Shown here: positions 33,564 through 35,380 of the stretch, piece by piece
How the letters are laid out: each line of letters opens with the position of its first letter
Position numbering within the stretch: position 1 is the first letter of the stretch
Source: Verrucomicrobiota bacterium
GTDB lineage: Bacteria > Verrucomicrobiota > Verrucomicrobiia > Opitutales > Opitutaceae
Length of the DNA: 35,380 nt
Reading direction: 5' to 3'
Assembly: GCA_947471035.1 (NCBI GenBank)
Contig: CANIWJ010000031.1
Coordinates: forward strand, 1-35,380
Translations under genes and position numbers: made by a program
The notes under the pieces: generated by a model
What the model was told of the DNA's origin: nothing
What the model saw: only the letters and a program-made list of their open reading frames with translations
Databases searched by the model: none

Positions 33564-33966
33564 TCTTACTTCGCTCGAAAAGTCGGTGATAGCGCTCCGT
33601 CTGTCGGTCACCGAGGCGGCACCTTGCCTGGCCGACCTCGCACCTGCATTGAGAGAGGTCGTGAAGGCCGGCGTTATTCAACAATTCGAGGTAGCCTACG
33701 AACAGAGTTGGAAAATGATAAAGCGCTGGATTGAAGACAACGTAGGTGCAGAAACCGTGGATGGCGTGCCTCGCCGCGAGTTATTCCGGCGTGCGGTGGA
33801 GAGTCGCCTGATCGACGACGTAGAGCGCTGGATGCAATTTCACCGGGCGCGAAATGAAACTTCGCACACGTATTCATCGGATACAGCCGAGCAGGTCTAT
33901 GTACTTGCCTTGGCCTTCCTGCCCGCCGCCGAAACCTTGCTCGCCGCCTTGCACGCCCGTAACTAG
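33553..33966 (+). CDS. hepT: HepT-type HEPN ribonuclease toxin
   Basis: This 137-residue HEPN protein carries the full motif RX4HXY: Arg-100, His-105 and Tyr-107 (RNETSHTY). Arg and His form the ribonuclease site, and Tyr is the residue modified by MntA in studied systems. The N-terminal helices with VIQQFEVAYEQSWKMIKRW are typical. ATG 33553 is chosen because the frame upstream overlaps mntA without similarity. The TAG stop (33964-33966) comes from a CTAG repeat array. Confidence 0.87.
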   Translation: MPLDLTSLEKSVIALRLSVTEAAPCLADLAPALREVVKAGVIQQFEVAYEQSWKMIKRWIEDNVGAETVDGVPRRELFRRAVESRLIDDVERWMQFHRARNETSHTYSSDTAEQVYVLALAFLPAAETLLAALHARN

Positions 33967-34363
33967 CCCCTAGCTCCTAGCTACTAGCCCTACTAGCTTA
34001 CCAGCTCTACCAGCTTCAACCGCATTTCAGTCCTTTTCATTCTTAACCACGGATAGCACGGAATACACGGATACCAAACCATTTAAACCACTAAGAACGC
34101 CAAGGTTCACGAGGTTACGGCTCAAACCATTCGTCATTAGTCATTAGACATTCGTCATTTACCTCCACCTCCTAGCTCCTAGCCGCTAGCCCCTAGTTAC
34201 TAGCCCTACTAGCTTACTAGCTCTACCAGCTTCAATCTCCTAGCCCCTAGTTACTAGCCCTACTAGCTTACCAGCTTTACCAGCTTCATTCCCCCTTCAA
34301 CCTTTAAATGACTCAACCGCGCTCCGCGCCCAACCCATCAACCGCGTCACTCGGCCCTAACCC
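33964..34363 (+). repeat. repeat-only region between hepT and the second VapBC
   Basis: There is no gene in these 400 bases. In order they hold a CTAG heptamer array (33964-34015), then the start of a long direct repeat with CACGGAT triplets (34048-34072) and a CACTAAG/CGCCAAG/CACGAGG block (34089-34114). A CATTCGT/CATTAGT block with period 7 (about 34129-34160) follows, then two more CTAG arrays (about 34168-34290). Confidence 0.8.
34012..34120 (+). repeat. long direct repeat, left copy
   Basis: These 109 bases are identical to 35272-35380 at a distance of exactly 1260 bases. They start with AGCTTCAACCGC and end with GAGGTTACGG. The block contains two of the phased triplet repeats. The two copies enclose the second VapBC module. 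Confidence 0.9.
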
Positions 34364-34540
34364 ATGAAAACAGTCACCGCAAAAAAAAATAAAGCGTCAT
34401 CTTCTCGGCTGCGCTCAAAAGTCACAAAAAGACTGAAATCAACTGCTCAACTCAATACCTTCCGCTTTGCTCCCGACGCGATAGGTATGATGAAGGGACC
34501 AGCCGATCTTTCTGTGCGCGAAGGTTTTGTTAAAGCCTAA
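34364..34540 (+). CDS. small antitoxin of the second VapC
   Basis: An open frame of 58 residues begins MKTVTAKKNKASSSRLRSKV and ends VREGFVKA. It is very basic in its first half, then has a short NTFRFAPDAIGMMKGP segment that resembles the C-terminal toxin-binding part of small VapB proteins. Its TAA stop overlaps the vapC ATG by one base (TAATG), which supports translational coupling. The basic half could bind DNA, but I see no recognised fold. The base composition is much lower in GC than the neighbours. Confidence 0.65.
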   Translation: MKTVTAKKNKASSSRLRSKVTKRLKSTAQLNTFRFAPDAIGMMKGPADLSVREGFVKA

Positions 34541-34962
34541 TGGCAATCACTAAATACATTTTAGATACGGGTCCGTTGGTTGCCTTTTTCAACCAAGACG
34601 ACCATTATCATAGTTGGGCAGTTGAGGTCATGGGCAAGCTTACGTCCCCACCATTAATCACTGAAGCCGTTGTTACGGAGGCTTGCTGGCAGTTACGTTC
34701 CTCACCCCAAGCGGTGGCTAGGGTTTTGGAAATGCCGAGCCGTGGGGAAGTTCAAGTCCGTACTTTGCTTAGTGAAGAAGGGGTCAACCTAGCGGGTAAG
34801 ATACGGAAGTATGGAACACGTATGGACTTTGCAGATGCCTGTGTGCTGCGTTTGGCAGAACTTACGGCTGGCGCGATTGTGATTACGCTCGATACAAAAG
34901 ATTTCACTATCTATCGGATGCATCGAGATGATCTCGTGCCTATACTAGCTCCTAGCCGCTAG
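34540..34962 (+). CDS. VapC-type PIN-domain toxin, second
   Basis: This 140-residue PIN ribonuclease has acidic residues Asp-9 (ILDTGPLVAFF), Glu-47 (TEAVVTEACWQL), Asp-96 and Asp-99 (MDFADACVLRLAE), and Asp-118 (ITLDTKDF). It differs from the first VapC (24198-24635) in sequence and base composition. The last residues ILAPSR and the stop TAG are coded by the start of a CTAG array, so the original end of the gene was probably replaced. It is coupled to the small gene in front of it, and both are enclosed by 109-base direct repeats. Confidence 0.88.
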   Translation: MAITKYILDTGPLVAFFNQDDHYHSWAVEVMGKLTSPPLITEAVVTEACWQLRSSPQAVARVLEMPSRGEVQVRTLLSEEGVNLAGKIRKYGTRMDFADACVLRLAELTAGAIVITLDTKDFTIYRMHRDDLVPILAPSR

Positions 34963-35271
34963 CCCCTAGCCATACTAGCTCTACTAGCCATACCAGCTCT
35001 ACTAGCTTACCAGCTCTACCAGCTTCATTCTCCTCGCTCCTATCGCGGTTGATGACTTGATCTAGAGCTCGGTCTGGGCGCTGTGACAAAACGCCGTCCT
35101 TCGTCTCTGTTTCCAGAAATCTGCTCAGTTCAGTTCATTTTGAATTGAATTCCTTGATGCACCCCTTAAGCAATAGCCCGCCGAGCGCCCGAACCAACCC
35201 ATTTCAAACGCTAAAAGACGCTAAATCAGCCACTAGCCCCTAGCCGCTAGCCCCTAGTTACTAGCCATACT
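34943..35271 (+). repeat. repeat region after the second VapC
   Basis: No gene is present. The region holds a CTAG array (34943-35030), a GTTCA-type inverted repeat near 35120-35145, a two-unit CGCTAAA repeat spaced by 10 (35209-35225), and another CTAG array (about 35232-35275). Confidence 0.75.
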
Positions 35272-35380
35272 AGCTTCAACCGCATTTCAGTCCTTTTCAT
35301 TCTTAACCACGGATAGCACGGAATACACGGATACCAAACCATTTAAACCACTAAGAACGCCAAGGTTCACGAGGTTACGG
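35272..35380 (+). repeat. long direct repeat, right copy (cut by window end)
   Basis: This is identical to 34012-34120 over all 109 bases present. The match may continue past the end of the window. Confidence 0.9.

Noticed and set aside
33964-35275. CTAG and phased arrays as a CRISPR
   Set aside because: Units are 7-10 bases, degenerate, without spacers of constant length, and no cas gene is present.

Overview
The window looks like chromosomal DNA of a Gram-negative bacterium with high GC content. It is most likely a member of the Verrucomicrobiota, probably near Opitutaceae. This placement is an inference from base composition, the scarcity of Shine-Dalgarno sequences, the abundance of dispersed short repeats, a GxxExxY gene, a leucine-rich-repeat-variant protein, and the make-up of the sugar locus. 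The Ton/ExbBD genes, the lipoprotein and the RfbFGH genes all imply an outer membrane with a polysaccharide or LPS coat. No database search was possible, so all family assignments come from motifs read in the sequence.

Region 1 (1-11.4 kb) is housekeeping. It holds the 3' part of alaS, a putative lipoprotein and a small unknown gene. A leftward block follows: nadE, a GxxExxY cassette, hemL, a DUF167 gene, parA, two ABC-2 permeases and rnc. Region 2 (11.5-16.8 kb) runs rightward: maf, a TonB-like gene, an RluA-type pseudouridine synthase, a membrane protein, menA, exbB and exbD. Region 3 (16.8-23.8 kb) runs leftward: a 501-residue repeat protein, a half-size EamA protein, a UGT-type glycosyltransferase, a TPR protein, a PP2C phosphatase and a DinG-like helicase. 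Region 4 (23.9-27.5 kb) has a VapBC module, a P1B-4-type metal ATPase and tRNA-Ser(GCU), whose 3' tail is repeated twice downstream. Region 5 (27.7-35.4 kb) is a CDP-sugar locus (a nucleotidyltransferase-GHMP kinase fusion, rfbF, rfbG, and an rfbH fused to a MazF/PemK-like domain). It is followed by MntA-HepT and a second VapBC module, both embedded in repeats.

The unusual content is of two kinds. First, two fusions lie in the sugar locus. One joins a toxin-like PemK domain in frame to the N-terminus of RfbH, directly after a putative antitoxin gene. The other joins an HxGH nucleotidyltransferase to a compact GHMP kinase.

Second, the window is full of short phased repeats. One family is a degenerate heptamer (TAGCNNC in the sense of transcription). 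It always lies in the same orientation as the gene it touches, abuts start codons, supplies stop codons, and is translated in frame inside nadE and rfbH. Another class has three 7-8-mers spaced about 10 bp apart. An inverted pair of these bounds the GxxExxY gene, and a second inverted pair encloses no gene. A third family, about 140 bp and palindromic, sits at the stop codons of two genes. Together they suggest active or recently active small mobile repeats, with the GxxExxY nuclease-fold protein as a possible partner.
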